Counted from the first letter of the stretch, positions 17,202 through 25,729 are shown. The stretch is DNA of 46,225 nucleotides from a bacterium TMED88 (GCA_002171515.1 NHEP01000124.1:1-46225); one strand, 5' to 3'. Notes: a model not told the origin generated them from the sequence alone. A program made the numbers and translations.

Positions 17202-17687
17202 TCAGGCGGGGGCGCCCTCGGACCCGGCCGCCTTCACGTTCTCGGCACGCGCTCCTCGGGGGCCTTCTTGGACCACGTACTCCACGGCGTCCCCTTCATT
17301 CAAGCCGTCGTATTCGGCTGCGTTCAGGCCAGAGCGATGGAAAAAGACCTCTTTGCCGTCTTCTCCTCGAATGAACCCAAAACCCCGGTCACGAACCATT
17401 TTCTTAATCTTGCCACGACACTTGGGACCCGTCGGCGCTTGAGCGGCGGGGGCGGCGCGGCGCTTGCCCTTGCCCTTGCCACCGCGACGGCCACCTGTCC
17501 CCCGAAATCGCTCGCTGGACACAAATTCCGCCTGGAATAAAGCCAGGGCGACGGTCAGATCCTGAAGGCCGGACTGCTCGGGGGAAAGCAAAACTTCATC
17601 GTCTTCGTGGTCAACAACGCTATACCGGAAGCCCGTGGCTTTGTGGGTCACCATCAAGCCGGGCTCGATCTCGTCCATGGGCAGCAT
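17202..17687 (-). CDS. Cold-shock-domain protein with an N-terminal extension
   Basis: 161 residues in three parts. Residues 1 to about 55 are an acidic, beta-rich segment (MVTHKATGFRYSVVDHEDDE) that I do not recognise. Residues about 57-80 are a Gly/Lys/Arg-rich linker (GTGGRRGGKGKGKRRA). The C-terminal cold-shock domain carries RNP1-like DRGFGFIRGED and RNP2-like VFFHRSGL. Cold-shock domains bind single-stranded RNA or DNA. The ATG at 17687 has a GAGGTG site. Standard CspA proteins are about 70 residues, so the extension and basic linker are the unusual part. Confidence 0.87.
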   Translation of the reverse strand: MLPMDEIEPGLMVTHKATGFRYSVVDHEDDEVLLSPEQSGLQDLTVALALFQAEFVSSERFRGTGGRRGGKGKGKRRAAPAAQAPTGPKCRGKIKKMVRDRGFGFIRGEDGKEVFFHRSGLNAAEYDGLNEGDAVEYVVQEGPRGARAENVKAAGSEGAPA

Positions 17688-17863
17688 GAAGGTTCACCTC
17701 GTCCGTTTCAGTCAAAGCGCTCAAGGAATTTCACCGCTGGCGGCCTGAAAGGCGCCTCGGCATCGTTTGGGATGCCGGCGGGCGGGGGGGCGCTTGAAAA
17801 CCTGCGGCGGCGCAGAGTAGGAAATGAGCCGGTCCGGGTCAATTATGAGGAGGTGAGGCGTCG

Positions 17864-19198
17864 ATGAGGGTCGCGAGGCGGTTCAGGAGCAGTGTATCGG
17901 CACGCGGAGGCCTCTCTTTTTTCCCTCTTTTTCTCCTTGCGGGGTTTCTGCTGGGCGCCGCTCTGATCGCGACCGGGGGCTGCTCGCCCCCCGCCGAAAG
18001 CCTGATCGTCGCCACATCCGGGGACTACCCGCCCTTCAGCCAGATCAGGAAAAGCACCGCAGATCTGCCCGAGGGGTATGGGCCCGATTTGATTCGCGCC
18101 TATGCCCGGGATCGGGGTCTCGAAATCCAATTCGTGCCCTTTCGCTGGCCCGCTCTCCTCCAAGACCTGCGAGCGGAACGCTTCGATGTAGCGGTCGGGG
18201 GAATCACGATCCGTCCGGAACGCATTCTCGCCGGACGATTTTCCGTCCCAGTGGCGCAGAGCGGCGCGATCGCCCTGGTCGACAATGCGAGTCCATGGCG
18301 AGAGATTTCAGAGCTCGACCAGCCGGCGGTGCGGATTGCCGTCAACCGGGGGGGGCATCTTGAACGGGTGACCCGAGAACGCTTCCCCCGCGCCCAGATC
18401 TTCGCAGTCGACGACAATGGACGCGTCCTCGACGAACTCATCACCGGGCGGGTCGACGCTGTCGTCACCGACACCTTGGAGGCGCCTCTGTGGCAGATCG
18501 AAGCCCCGGCCACCCGCGCGTTGGGCCCTTTCACCCAAGACCGAAAAGCATTTCTGCTTCCGCCGGATCGGACTGACCTGGCCTCCGACCTCGATACCTG
18601 GCTGATGGCCCGGGCCGAGGCGGGCGACCTCAGCCAGTGGCGCACCCGTGCCCTGGGCCCGCAACACGCCCAGCCCGAGCCCGCCCTGCCTTGGCCCGCT
18701 CTGCTGGCCGCTTTGGATGCGCGACTTTCTCTGATGCCCGCCGTCGCCGAAGCCAAGCGTCGCTCCGGTGCGCCGGTGGAAGACCCCGAGCGCGAGCAAA
18801 GGGTTTTGGCGGCGGCCGTTGCCAGGATTCAAACAAATGCACCCGCCCAAGGATTCAACAGAAACGAAGAGCGCAAAAAGGCCCTCTTGCTTCTTTTTAG
18901 AGCGCAGATCGAAGCCGCCAAAGCGGTACAGATCGCCACCCTCGCCCAGCCGCCGTCCCCCGAGTTCGAGGACGCGCCGCCGGATCTGGACCAAGTGCTG
19001 CGACCCGCGCTGATCCGAATCGGAGAACAGATCAGTCAGCGGGTGGTCTCCCTTCCACCGGACATCGACCCACAAATGATTCGACAAAACCTCCAAGACT
19101 CACTCGCCGATTATGCGCTCGAAGAACGTCTGGTTGAAGAGCTGGTCGCGGGCCTCTTGGCTGTGGCGCAATCCAACGCGCCGCCTGATGTTCAGTAG
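17864..19198 (+). CDS. Predicted periplasmic cyclohexadienyl dehydratase-chorismate mutase fusion lipoprotein
   Basis: 444 residues. A signal segment ends in a lipobox-like ATGGC with Cys40. Residues about 46-265 are an SBP_bac_3 fold close to PheC (cyclohexadienyl dehydratase): ATSGDYPPFSQ, FRWPALLQDLRAERFDVAVGGITI, and AVNRGGHLERV with GRVDAVVTDTLEA. Residues about 276-440 match AroQ chorismate mutase of the periplasmic gamma class: ALDARLSLMPAVAEAK (Arg287, Lys298), VEDPEREQRVL (306-315) and FRAQIEAAKAVQ (Gln348, Lys353). The fusion would turn chorismate into prephenate and then phenylpyruvate outside the cytoplasm. A strong GAGGAGGTGAGG site precedes the ATG at 17864. Its 3' end overlaps the convergent DUF2419 gene by seven bases. 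Domain calls are by eye. Confidence 0.85.
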   Translation: MRVARRFRSSVSARGGLSFFPLFLLAGFLLGAALIATGGCSPPAESLIVATSGDYPPFSQIRKSTADLPEGYGPDLIRAYARDRGLEIQFVPFRWPALLQDLRAERFDVAVGGITIRPERILAGRFSVPVAQSGAIALVDNASPWREISELDQPAVRIAVNRGGHLERVTRERFPRAQIFAVDDNGRVLDELITGRVDAVVTDTLEAPLWQIEAPATRALGPFTQDRKAFLLPPDRTDLASDLDTWLMARAEAGDLSQWRTRALGPQHAQPEPALPWPALLAALDARLSLMPAVAEAKRRSGAPVEDPEREQRVLAAAVARIQTNAPAQGFNRNEERKKALLLLFRAQIEAAKAVQIATLAQPPSPEFEDAPPDLDQVLRPALIRIGEQISQRVVSLPPDIDPQMIRQNLQDSLADYALEERLVEELVAGLLAVAQSNAPPDVQ

Positions 19199-20163
19199 AA
19201 GAGGCTTCGGGTCCGGTGTCGCGGTTGGGCTTTGATCTGCGGTGACTGACCACGATTCCAAAGCACTGTGTCGAGTTGCTGCGCCGTCAAGGTGAACACA
19301 TTCGACCGGAAAGCTTCGTCATGAAGTCGGCTCACCATGGACTCAACCGCATGAAGGGCCACCGCACGAATTTCGACCTCTTCGGCTGACCCGGACTCGA
19401 TCAACGCCCCCGCTTCGATCCGTTGCAATAACGCCGGATCGTAACGGAGCACGCCTTCAAAGCGAAGCACGTGGGGGACAAGATTGTCTGCAAAGAGAGT
19501 CAGGCGATCCAAGTCATCGAAGTGACCGGGGCCCTGTCTCTCAAAGGCCAGGGAAAGATCAGAACACGTGATCTGACCCCTTTTATAGAAGGGAACCTGG
19601 AAGCCATCGTAGAGCGCCTCATCGCGATACATCGGCATCTCGGCCAGCAGGGAGATCATTCTTTCGACTTGGCTATTGGCCTCGGCCACAAAGGCGGAGA
19701 AGTCGCCCTGAAATCGGGACAACAGCCAATCGCCAAGCTGTTGCCAGGCCCGGGCAAAATGACCCATCAGCGTATCGATGGGCGGCGTCAGGGATTGACC
19801 CAAAAGCGCAGCGCATTCTCGAGCGGAAATCCCGCGGAGGACGGAGGGCTGAAGAGGCCCATGGACTTCGAAGTGTTCTCGCAGCGCCTGGGCCAGGCTT
19901 AAATAGCCTGAACAACCGGGTCGCTTTGCAAGATGAGGAAACCAACCCGAGCCAAAATTAATCGCATCCAAGGTGATCACGTAGGCCAGCGTTTCTTCGG
20001 GAGATCCCAGCTGATGATGCGCCGGGTCAAAGAGATCTGGATCCGGGGTCCGCCCCCCCAATTCAAGGGCCAATTCACCCAAGCGATCCTCGGCGATCTT
20101 GACGAATCGGGCTCGGGACGCGACTTCCGCACAGGCCTCTCTCAACTCGTCAAGCCGAAACAT
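19192..20163 (-). CDS. Queuosine-nucleotide N-glycosylase/hydrolase, DUF2419 (QNG1-like)
   Basis: A 323-residue member of the queuosine-salvage family (PF10343), whose human member C9orf64/QNG1 releases queuine from queuosine 5'-monophosphate. Family marks are AYVITLDAINFGSGWFP, FSAFVAEANSQVERMISLLAEMPMYRDE, FYKRGQITCSDL, and FDDLDRLTLFADNLVPHVLRFEGVL with GSAEEVEIRAVALHAVE. The length is typical. The ATG at 20163 lies in the last 14 bases of the lipid kinase gene. A tgt gene lies 4.4 kb away, so a salvaged base could be inserted into tRNA by the same organism. No queuosine synthesis gene other than tgt is in the window. Confidence 0.87.
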   Translation of the reverse strand: MFRLDELREACAEVASRARFVKIAEDRLGELALELGGRTPDPDLFDPAHHQLGSPEETLAYVITLDAINFGSGWFPHLAKRPGCSGYLSLAQALREHFEVHGPLQPSVLRGISARECAALLGQSLTPPIDTLMGHFARAWQQLGDWLLSRFQGDFSAFVAEANSQVERMISLLAEMPMYRDEALYDGFQVPFYKRGQITCSDLSLAFERQGPGHFDDLDRLTLFADNLVPHVLRFEGVLRYDPALLQRIEAGALIESGSAEEVEIRAVALHAVESMVSRLHDEAFRSNVFTLTAQQLDTVLWNRGQSPQIKAQPRHRTRSLFY

Positions 20164-21127
20164 TCAGTCCAAAGCCTCGTCCGCCCCAGGCCGGAGCCGG
20201 AGGCTCGGCTAAACCTGCGATGCGCAAAGCACCAGGGCAAATTTCCCAGCGAATCGGCAAGAGACCCAGCGGCTCGCCATCGGCCTCACACCGGGCCGGC
20301 CCCCCGCCCAGCCACTTCGCTTCAATGCAGCCCCCCCGATATGTGCGCACCTCCGGATATCGGAGATGGGTTCCACGGTATAAGGAGGGAAATCGGCTCA
20401 AGAGTTTGGCTCGGCCGAGGGCGCTCACCACGATCAGGTCAAACTGCCCGTCGTTCAACACGGCTTCGGGGGCGATTCGCATTCCGGACCCGAAATAGCG
20501 CCCGTTGCCACAGACCACCAAGGCAACCCCACCCTCGTGGACCACCTGGCCGTCGACCCGTAGCTCGACCTCAGGGATCCCGCCCCGGGCAATCGCCCGG
20601 ACCGTGCCCACCGCAAAGGCGGTCCTCGGCCCAAATCGTTTTCCCGCTTGACGCACCAGTTCCACCGTCATGCCGCTGAGACCGAAGCCCGACTCATTGA
20701 GGAAGTAGCGCTTCTGCTCGACACCTTGCTCGGTCCGACGCGTCAAGCATCCCGCGTCAACGATTCGAGACTCCCCATCTCGAAGCTGCGCGATCGCCTG
20801 TTCGACATGCTCCGGGACGCCCACCGAACGCGCGAAGTCACAGCCCGAGCCGAGAGGAATCAGCCCAATCTCGACTTGACTCCCCAAGCCGGCCTCAAGC
20901 ACGCCTGTGGCGACCTCCGACAATGTCCCATCGCCGCCACCGACGACAATGCGGCCAAAACCGCCGCGAGCCGCTTCGCGCGCTAAACGCACCGCGTCCA
21001 AGGGGGCGCGCGTCCGCACAACCTCGATTTCACCAAGCGCTTTTTTCAATGAAGCGGCGAGACGACCGAACCGGTCGGCCCCTCGGCGCGAGGCGGGATT
21101 AAGAATGAAAAGGGTACGAAGCGCCAT
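20150..21127 (-). CDS. Diacylglycerol kinase-like lipid kinase (YegS/BmrU family)
   Basis: 325 residues with the DAGK catalytic signature GGGDGTLSEVATGVL near residue 85 after an N-terminal LFILNPASRRGADR. The PLGSGCDFARSVGVP motif follows, and a C-terminal beta domain contains SEWLG-like EAKWLGGGPARCEADGEPLG. Members phosphorylate lipids such as diacylglycerol or phosphatidylglycerol using ATP and Mg2+. ATG at 21127. It is co-oriented with, and overlaps by 14 bases, the DUF2419 gene. Its lipid substrate is not determinable. Confidence 0.9.
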   Translation of the reverse strand: MALRTLFILNPASRRGADRFGRLAASLKKALGEIEVVRTRAPLDAVRLAREAARGGFGRIVVGGGDGTLSEVATGVLEAGLGSQVEIGLIPLGSGCDFARSVGVPEHVEQAIAQLRDGESRIVDAGCLTRRTEQGVEQKRYFLNESGFGLSGMTVELVRQAGKRFGPRTAFAVGTVRAIARGGIPEVELRVDGQVVHEGGVALVVCGNGRYFGSGMRIAPEAVLNDGQFDLIVVSALGRAKLLSRFPSLYRGTHLRYPEVRTYRGGCIEAKWLGGGPARCEADGEPLGLLPIRWEICPGALRIAGLAEPPAPAWGGRGFGLNVSA

Positions 21128-21281
21128 CCGCCCATTCTAGTCTCTTCGACGGTTCAAGAAATGCCGCGCGCTTCGTGCCTCAACGCGGTGCTCCTGCCCC
21201 TGAAGAGAGCCGGCTCTCCATCTGGCCAAGTCGGCCTGAACTCGCTAAATCCTGCGCATGTTTTCGAAACAGGAGATCTCA

Positions 21282-21962
21282 ATGCGGCCCCTCATCGCTC
21301 TCTTCGCCTGCGGAATCGCCGGGCTGAGCATCGGCTGTTTCGGCCCCAGTATGACAGTCGATGGCCGCACCGCCCTGGAGCAAGAGCTCACACGACTGGC
21401 GATTCAAGGCGCCATCCGAAACCTTCCGATCCACGAGGACGCGTTGTCGGGAACATGGCGCCTCACGATCACGGCCCCGGATGCAAAGGACGTCAGCTGG
21501 ATTCAGAGTTGTCTTGAGCTGGCCCTTCGGGAAGGCGGCGTTCACCTTTCAAACGACGCCGCAGCGGATCTCCCGAGGATTGAAGCCCGGTTTTTGATGG
21601 CCGGGAGCGATGTCGACAACTTTGCGGTTGGAGTGCCCGCTTCCATGGTCGGTGGACGCCAAACGCTGAGCTTCTATCAATCCATCAGCGAATACGGACG
21701 CGCCGCAGTGAGTCTCGTCTTTTGGACACCGGGACAGGACACGCCTCACGTGACCCCCGAAATCAATCACCGGGTTCACTACACGACGCAGTACTTCCTC
21801 ACAGTCATTGGACCGATCAGCGCCAACGATATTCAAGAAAGGACCTGGGGCCGCTTTCTGGATGTCAGCGCCGATTCATTCATGCAGGCTAAACGACAAG
21901 GGGAATGGATCATTCCGGGTCGCGATGCACCGCCCATCCAGCGAACCAGCGGGCGCCGCTAA
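21282..21962 (+). CDS. Hypothetical lipoprotein
   Basis: 226 residues that I do not assign to a family. The N-terminus is a classic lipoprotein signal (RPLIALFACGIAGLSIGC) with lipobox SIGC at Cys18, so it is anchored in the envelope. The mature part is mixed alpha/beta with LTITAPDAKDVSWIQSCLE and ARFLMAGSDVDNFAVGVPAS, and a basic C-terminal tail. The ATG at 21282 has AGGAG six bases upstream; an earlier ATG at 21258 would place extra residues before the signal. It is divergent from the lipid kinase and converges on the acyl-CoA dehydrogenase gene. Confidence 0.8.
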   Translation: MRPLIALFACGIAGLSIGCFGPSMTVDGRTALEQELTRLAIQGAIRNLPIHEDALSGTWRLTITAPDAKDVSWIQSCLELALREGGVHLSNDAAADLPRIEARFLMAGSDVDNFAVGVPASMVGGRQTLSFYQSISEYGRAAVSLVFWTPGQDTPHVTPEINHRVHYTTQYFLTVIGPISANDIQERTWGRFLDVSADSFMQAKRQGEWIIPGRDAPPIQRTSGRR

Positions 21963-22051
21963 TCACTCAGAAACCTAGAGTCGATCCTATCGAAAGCCCT
22001 GCCCTTCATAGAAGGGGACCAGACGCCAAAGCCCGGCTCGACTGGGCCCGA

Positions 22052-23233
22052 TCATTGTTTTCGAATGCCGAGGGCAAACTCGGCGATCAGTCGGTTGTGA
22101 AGCTCGCTGGTGCCTTCGCCGAATTCAAGGGACTTGGCCTCAAGGAGAAGTCTTCCGATTTCATACTCTTGGGTACAGGAGTAGCCGCCGAAGACCTGCA
22201 TGCCATCGAGGGCGTTTTGCACGGCGGCCTGGCTCGCGCAGAGCTTGGCCATGCTGCTCTCCAAAGAGGCCCTTTGAACACCGGCGTCTTTCATGCGGCC
22301 CAGCCGATAGACCAGCAAACGGGCCTGCTCGGTGCGGCACACCATGTCCGCGATCTTTTGTTGAATCATCTGGAATTCACCGATCTTGCTCCCGAAGGCC
22401 TCCCGCTCCATCGCATAGGGGGCGGCAAGGTCGAGACAGCGCTGCGCTTGGCCCACGCACCGCGCCGCGACGGAAAACCGTCCGGTATCGAGGGCCGAGC
22501 CCAAAACCGGAAAGCCCCGACCCGGTTCGCCGATCACGGCATCCTCGGGAATGATGGCGCCATCAAAGTGCACTTCGGCAAGGTTGTCGCGCTTCAGTGT
22601 TCGCATCGGGAAGCGGCCGATGTGTAGACCCTCAACCTCTCTCGGATCAAACACAAAGGCCGTCACGCCTTTGTGTTTCTTCGAGCGGTCCACGCTGGCC
22701 ACCAAAAAGAAGAGACCGGCATGGGCCGCATGCGAGATAAACACCTTGGTCCCGTCGATCTTCCAACCGCCCTCGACCTTCGTGGCGGTGGTCTGCATGT
22801 TGCCTAAGTCCGTGCCCCCACCCGGTTCCGTGAGGCACGCGGAACAGATCAACTCTCCCGCGGCAATGCCCGGCAAAAAACGCTGCTTCTGTTCATCGCT
22901 GCCAGAACCCAAGATCGCCCCGGCGACCAGAGAATTCGCCACCGAGATGACCGAGGCCACCACCCAATCGACCCGGGCGATCTCCTCGCAAATGATCCCG
23001 TAGGTCATGACGTCGCTGAATGTGCCGCCGTACTCCTCGGGAATCATGGGACCCAGCAAACCCATGGCGGGCAGCTTCTCGATCAACTCGAGGGGGTAGC
23101 GGGCCTCCTCCTCGTAGCGCTCCACGTGGGGGAGAATTTCCTTCTCGGCAAACTCGCGGACGGTTCTCCGAACCTCGCGCTGCTCATCGGTCAGATCGAA
23201 ATCGGCCATTCTCTCAAGAGAGGGATTCGTCAT
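22052..23233 (-). CDS. Acyl-CoA dehydrogenase
   Basis: A 393-residue FAD enzyme catalysing alpha,beta-dehydrogenation of an acyl-CoA. Family marks: N-terminal helical domain DFDLTDEQREVRRTVREFA; the signature CLTEPGGGTDLGNMQT; the mid beta domain KVFISHAAHAGLFF; and the C-terminal helical domain with the signature QVFGGYSCTQEYEIGRLLLEAK-like segment (MQVFGGYSCTQEYEI) and the catalytic-base region EFGEGTSELH, consistent with a Glu base. The ATG at 23233 has AAGGAG. Chain-length specificity unknown; it may be glutaryl-, isovaleryl- or cyclohexanecarboxyl-like as well as fatty acyl. Confidence 0.92.
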   Translation of the reverse strand: MTNPSLERMADFDLTDEQREVRRTVREFAEKEILPHVERYEEEARYPLELIEKLPAMGLLGPMIPEEYGGTFSDVMTYGIICEEIARVDWVVASVISVANSLVAGAILGSGSDEQKQRFLPGIAAGELICSACLTEPGGGTDLGNMQTTATKVEGGWKIDGTKVFISHAAHAGLFFLVASVDRSKKHKGVTAFVFDPREVEGLHIGRFPMRTLKRDNLAEVHFDGAIIPEDAVIGEPGRGFPVLGSALDTGRFSVAARCVGQAQRCLDLAAPYAMEREAFGSKIGEFQMIQQKIADMVCRTEQARLLVYRLGRMKDAGVQRASLESSMAKLCASQAAVQNALDGMQVFGGYSCTQEYEIGRLLLEAKSLEFGEGTSELHNRLIAEFALGIRKQ

Positions 23234-23391
23234 GGGGGCTCCTTGAGGCCCCAGGCGGGCCCCTCAACGGGCTGAGGGGGAGCTTCCCCTCGACCGGGGA
23301 GGATAGCCCCCCGAAACCGCCGCGAGGAGGCCCACCCTCGACAGCCCGGGAGGCCTCACGTATGCTGCCGCGCCCAAGAAAGGACGATCCC

Positions 23392-23514
23392 GTGAAAAAA
23401 GGCACCAACAATCGCAATCGCGGCCGCTCCTCCCGCCACCGCGCGAAGCTCAAGCAGAAGCACCGCCGAGCTCGCCGGCGCAACACCGGCGGCGCGCGCT
23501 CGACCTACCGCTAG
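23392..23514 (+). CDS. Putative 40-residue highly basic protein
   Basis: A short GTG-started frame preceded by AAAGGA seven bases upstream. The product is almost wholly Lys/Arg/His/Asn/Gly/Ser, including RGRSSRHRAKLKQKHRRARR and ending STYR. The composition is like small ribosome-associated or nucleic-acid-binding proteins (compare Thx-type ribosomal proteins), but I do not recognise the family. It sits alone between two minus-strand genes (acyl-CoA dehydrogenase and pyrF), where the other frames show no gene. GC-rich DNA can produce such frames by chance, so this is a candidate. Confidence 0.5.
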   Translation: MKKGTNNRNRGRSSRHRAKLKQKHRRARRRNTGGARSTYR

Positions 23515-23561
23515 GTCCCACCCAAAGCGCCAACCCTTGGTCGCTTGGATCGGTCGAGCGC

Positions 23562-24470
23562 TTAAGCGCTGACGGCCTCGCCCAACTCCGAGATCGCCTG
23601 ATCGACCGCGGCATCCACGGCGCGCTCCCAGGTACGGGCATCGGTCGCGCCTTGGGCTGCATCCGGGAAGGAAATCGCGCGGGATGAATTCACCAACCCG
23701 CCCTCCAGACCACGCGGTCCCCGAACAAAGGACCGGACCGCAGCCGCCGCGTCGGCCCCCTGACGACCGTACCCCGGAATCAGGAAAAGCGAGCGCGGCG
23801 CCAAGTCGCGAAGGTGCTCGGCCTGTTCGGGGTAGGTCGCGCCGACCACCAGACCCAAGGCCGACCAACCGGTTGAGGGGCCCACCAAGCGATCGCCCAG
23901 CTCGGCCAGCCGCCGCGTGACCGCCTCGTGGACCAAGCCGTCCTTCAATTCAAGGTCCTGCAAATCCCCCGAACCCGGATTGCTGGTCTTCGCCAGAACA
24001 AAGAGACCTCGACCGAAGGTGCGGGCCCGCGACACAAAAGGTTCAAGACTGTCCCGGCCGAGGTAAGGGGAGAGGGTGATCGCGTCGACCTCACACGCCG
24101 AGTCGGGTTCGAGGTAAGCCCGCGCATAACCGTCCGCCGTCGAGCCAATGTCGCCTCGCTTGGCGTCGAGCAGAACAATCAGTTCACGTTCTCGGGCCGC
24201 GGCCACGATGCGTTCCAGGCTGGCCATCCCGGCCGCCCCCAATTGCTCAAAAAATGCAATCTGAGGTTTCAGCACGGCGGCCCGGCCAGCCACGCGATCG
24301 AGAAAGGCCATTCCCATGCGCTCGACCGCTTCCACGGTGGCCGGATCGCCCGGGCGCATGTCGCCTTGGCGGAAAATCGGGGGGATCAAGTCCAAGTGCG
24401 GATCGAGGCCCACACAAAGAGGGTGCCCCAGCGCCCGAAGACGAACCATCAACGTGTCGGCAAAGTGCAT
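23562..24470 (-). CDS. pyrF: Orotidine 5'-phosphate decarboxylase, type 2
   Basis: Last step of UMP synthesis. The active-site motif is LIVLLDAKRGDIGSTADGYA, the type 2 (Myxococcus/Mycobacterium-like) form with the catalytic Lys-Asp pair. CVGLDPHLDLIP opens the barrel, VLKPQIAFFEQ follows, and FLIPGYGRQGADA forms the phosphate-binding loop. 302 residues. The ATG at 24470 has a GAGGAGG site. It is divergently arranged with tgt across 63 bases, which must contain both promoters. Confidence 0.94.
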   Translation of the reverse strand: MHFADTLMVRLRALGHPLCVGLDPHLDLIPPIFRQGDMRPGDPATVEAVERMGMAFLDRVAGRAAVLKPQIAFFEQLGAAGMASLERIVAAARERELIVLLDAKRGDIGSTADGYARAYLEPDSACEVDAITLSPYLGRDSLEPFVSRARTFGRGLFVLAKTSNPGSGDLQDLELKDGLVHEAVTRRLAELGDRLVGPSTGWSALGLVVGATYPEQAEHLRDLAPRSLFLIPGYGRQGADAAAAVRSFVRGPRGLEGGLVNSSRAISFPDAAQGATDARTWERAVDAAVDQAISELGEAVSA

Positions 24471-24533
24471 GCCGCCTCCTCGCGCGACACATTAGCACCC
24501 GGAGAACCGCTCTCCCGCTGCTAGTTTCCCCGC

Positions 24534-25673
24534 GTGTCCTTTGACTACGCGCTCGAAGCAACCTCCGGCCAGGCTCGCGCCGGGCGATTCAACACGCCCC
24601 ATGGCCCCATCCAGACGCCGACCTTCATGCCGGTCGGCACCCACGGTGCCATCAAGGCGATGACCCCGGACCAAGTGCAGGCCACGGGTGCCCAAGTCGT
24701 TCTCGCCAACACCTATCATCTGGCCCTGCGCCCCGGCGAGGGATTGGTCGAAAAGCTGGGCGGGCTGCATGCCTTCATGCAGTGGCCCGGGCCGATTTTG
24801 ACAGACAGCGGCGGCTTTCAGGTCTTTTCGCTTCCGAGCGCTCAGATCAACGACCGAGGAGTCCGTTTCACGAACGAAGTCAACGGCGACACAATGGATC
24901 TCACCCCCGAACGCGCCATGGAGATTCAAAATACTTTGGGGGCCGACATCATCATGGCCTTCGACGAGTGCACCCCTTACCCGGCGACCCGGAAATTGGC
25001 CGCCACGGGCGTTCGCCGCACATTGATGTGGATGGAGCGATGCCTCGCCGCGCATCAGCGCGCCGATCAGGCGCTTTTTCCCATCGTGCAGGGAAGCACC
25101 TTTCCCGAACTGCGGGAGGAGTGTGCCAAAGAGCTGGTTGCCATGGACAGCCCGGGCTACGCGATTGGGGGGGTTTCGGTCGGAGAAGGCCACGAGCTTC
25201 TGTGTGAGGTGACGCGCCACGCCGCGCCTCTGCTTCCCGACAACAAGCCCCGCTATTTGATGGGCGTCGGACTTCCTGAAGATCTTATCGCCTGCGTGGG
25301 TTTCGGGATCGACATGTTCGACTGCGTGATCCCCACTCGATACGCCCGAAGCGCCACCGTCTTCACCGCGAGAGGACGCATTCGCTTAACCCATCGTCGC
25401 TACCGGCGCGACACCTACCCGATCGATCCTTCTTGCGAATGCTATGCGTGCCAGGACGGTCGCTTCTCCCGGGCTTATCTCCATCACCTCTTTAACGCCA
25501 ACGAGGTCCTTTCAGCCATCCTCTGCTCGATTCACAACGTGCATTTCTACACGCAGCTGATGACGTCAGCCCGAAACGCCATCCTCGCCGGACGTTACCC
25601 AGAATTCGCCTCCCGATTTCTTGAAGGCTACCAGCGGGATTCGAAGAAACCCTCGAAGGCTCGAGGCCGTTAG
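24534..25673 (+). CDS. tgt: tRNA-guanine transglycosylase
   Basis: Exchanges G34 of GUN-anticodon tRNAs for a 7-deazaguanine base. Conserved parts: ANTYHLALRPGEG; active-site ILTDSGGFQVFSL; AFDECTPYPA; AIGGVSVGEG; nucleophile Asp in MFDCVIPTRYARSATVF; and the zinc site C-x-C-x2-C (CECYACQ) with downstream His in YLHHLFNANE. 379 residues is normal. The start is GTG at 24534. The usual bacterial PTRNARNG reads PTRYARSA here, a departure from consensus, while the Val of the GG-x-x-VGE loop, linked to preQ1 use in the Zymomonas enzyme, is kept. A DUF2419 salvage gene is nearby. A strong hairpin follows 13 bases after the stop. Confidence 0.94.
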   Translation: MSFDYALEATSGQARAGRFNTPHGPIQTPTFMPVGTHGAIKAMTPDQVQATGAQVVLANTYHLALRPGEGLVEKLGGLHAFMQWPGPILTDSGGFQVFSLPSAQINDRGVRFTNEVNGDTMDLTPERAMEIQNTLGADIIMAFDECTPYPATRKLAATGVRRTLMWMERCLAAHQRADQALFPIVQGSTFPELREECAKELVAMDSPGYAIGGVSVGEGHELLCEVTRHAAPLLPDNKPRYLMGVGLPEDLIACVGFGIDMFDCVIPTRYARSATVFTARGRIRLTHRRYRRDTYPIDPSCECYACQDGRFSRAYLHHLFNANEVLSAILCSIHNVHFYTQLMTSARNAILAGRYPEFASRFLEGYQRDSKKPSKARGR

Positions 25674-25686
25674 CCTTCGGAGAAGT

Positions 25687-25729
25687 CCACGGCGCGAGCC
25701 GCATCTGGGGGAGTTCGCTCGCGCCGTGG
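25687..25729 (+). terminator. Strong hairpin after tgt
   Basis: A perfect 13-bp inverted repeat, CCACGGCGCGAGC at 25687-25699 and GCTCGCGCCGTGG at 25717-25729, with a 17-base loop. It begins 13 bases after the tgt stop. No T run follows on either strand, so it may be a Rho-assisted or bidirectional terminator, or a 3'-end stabilising structure, rather than a textbook intrinsic terminator. Confidence 0.55.
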
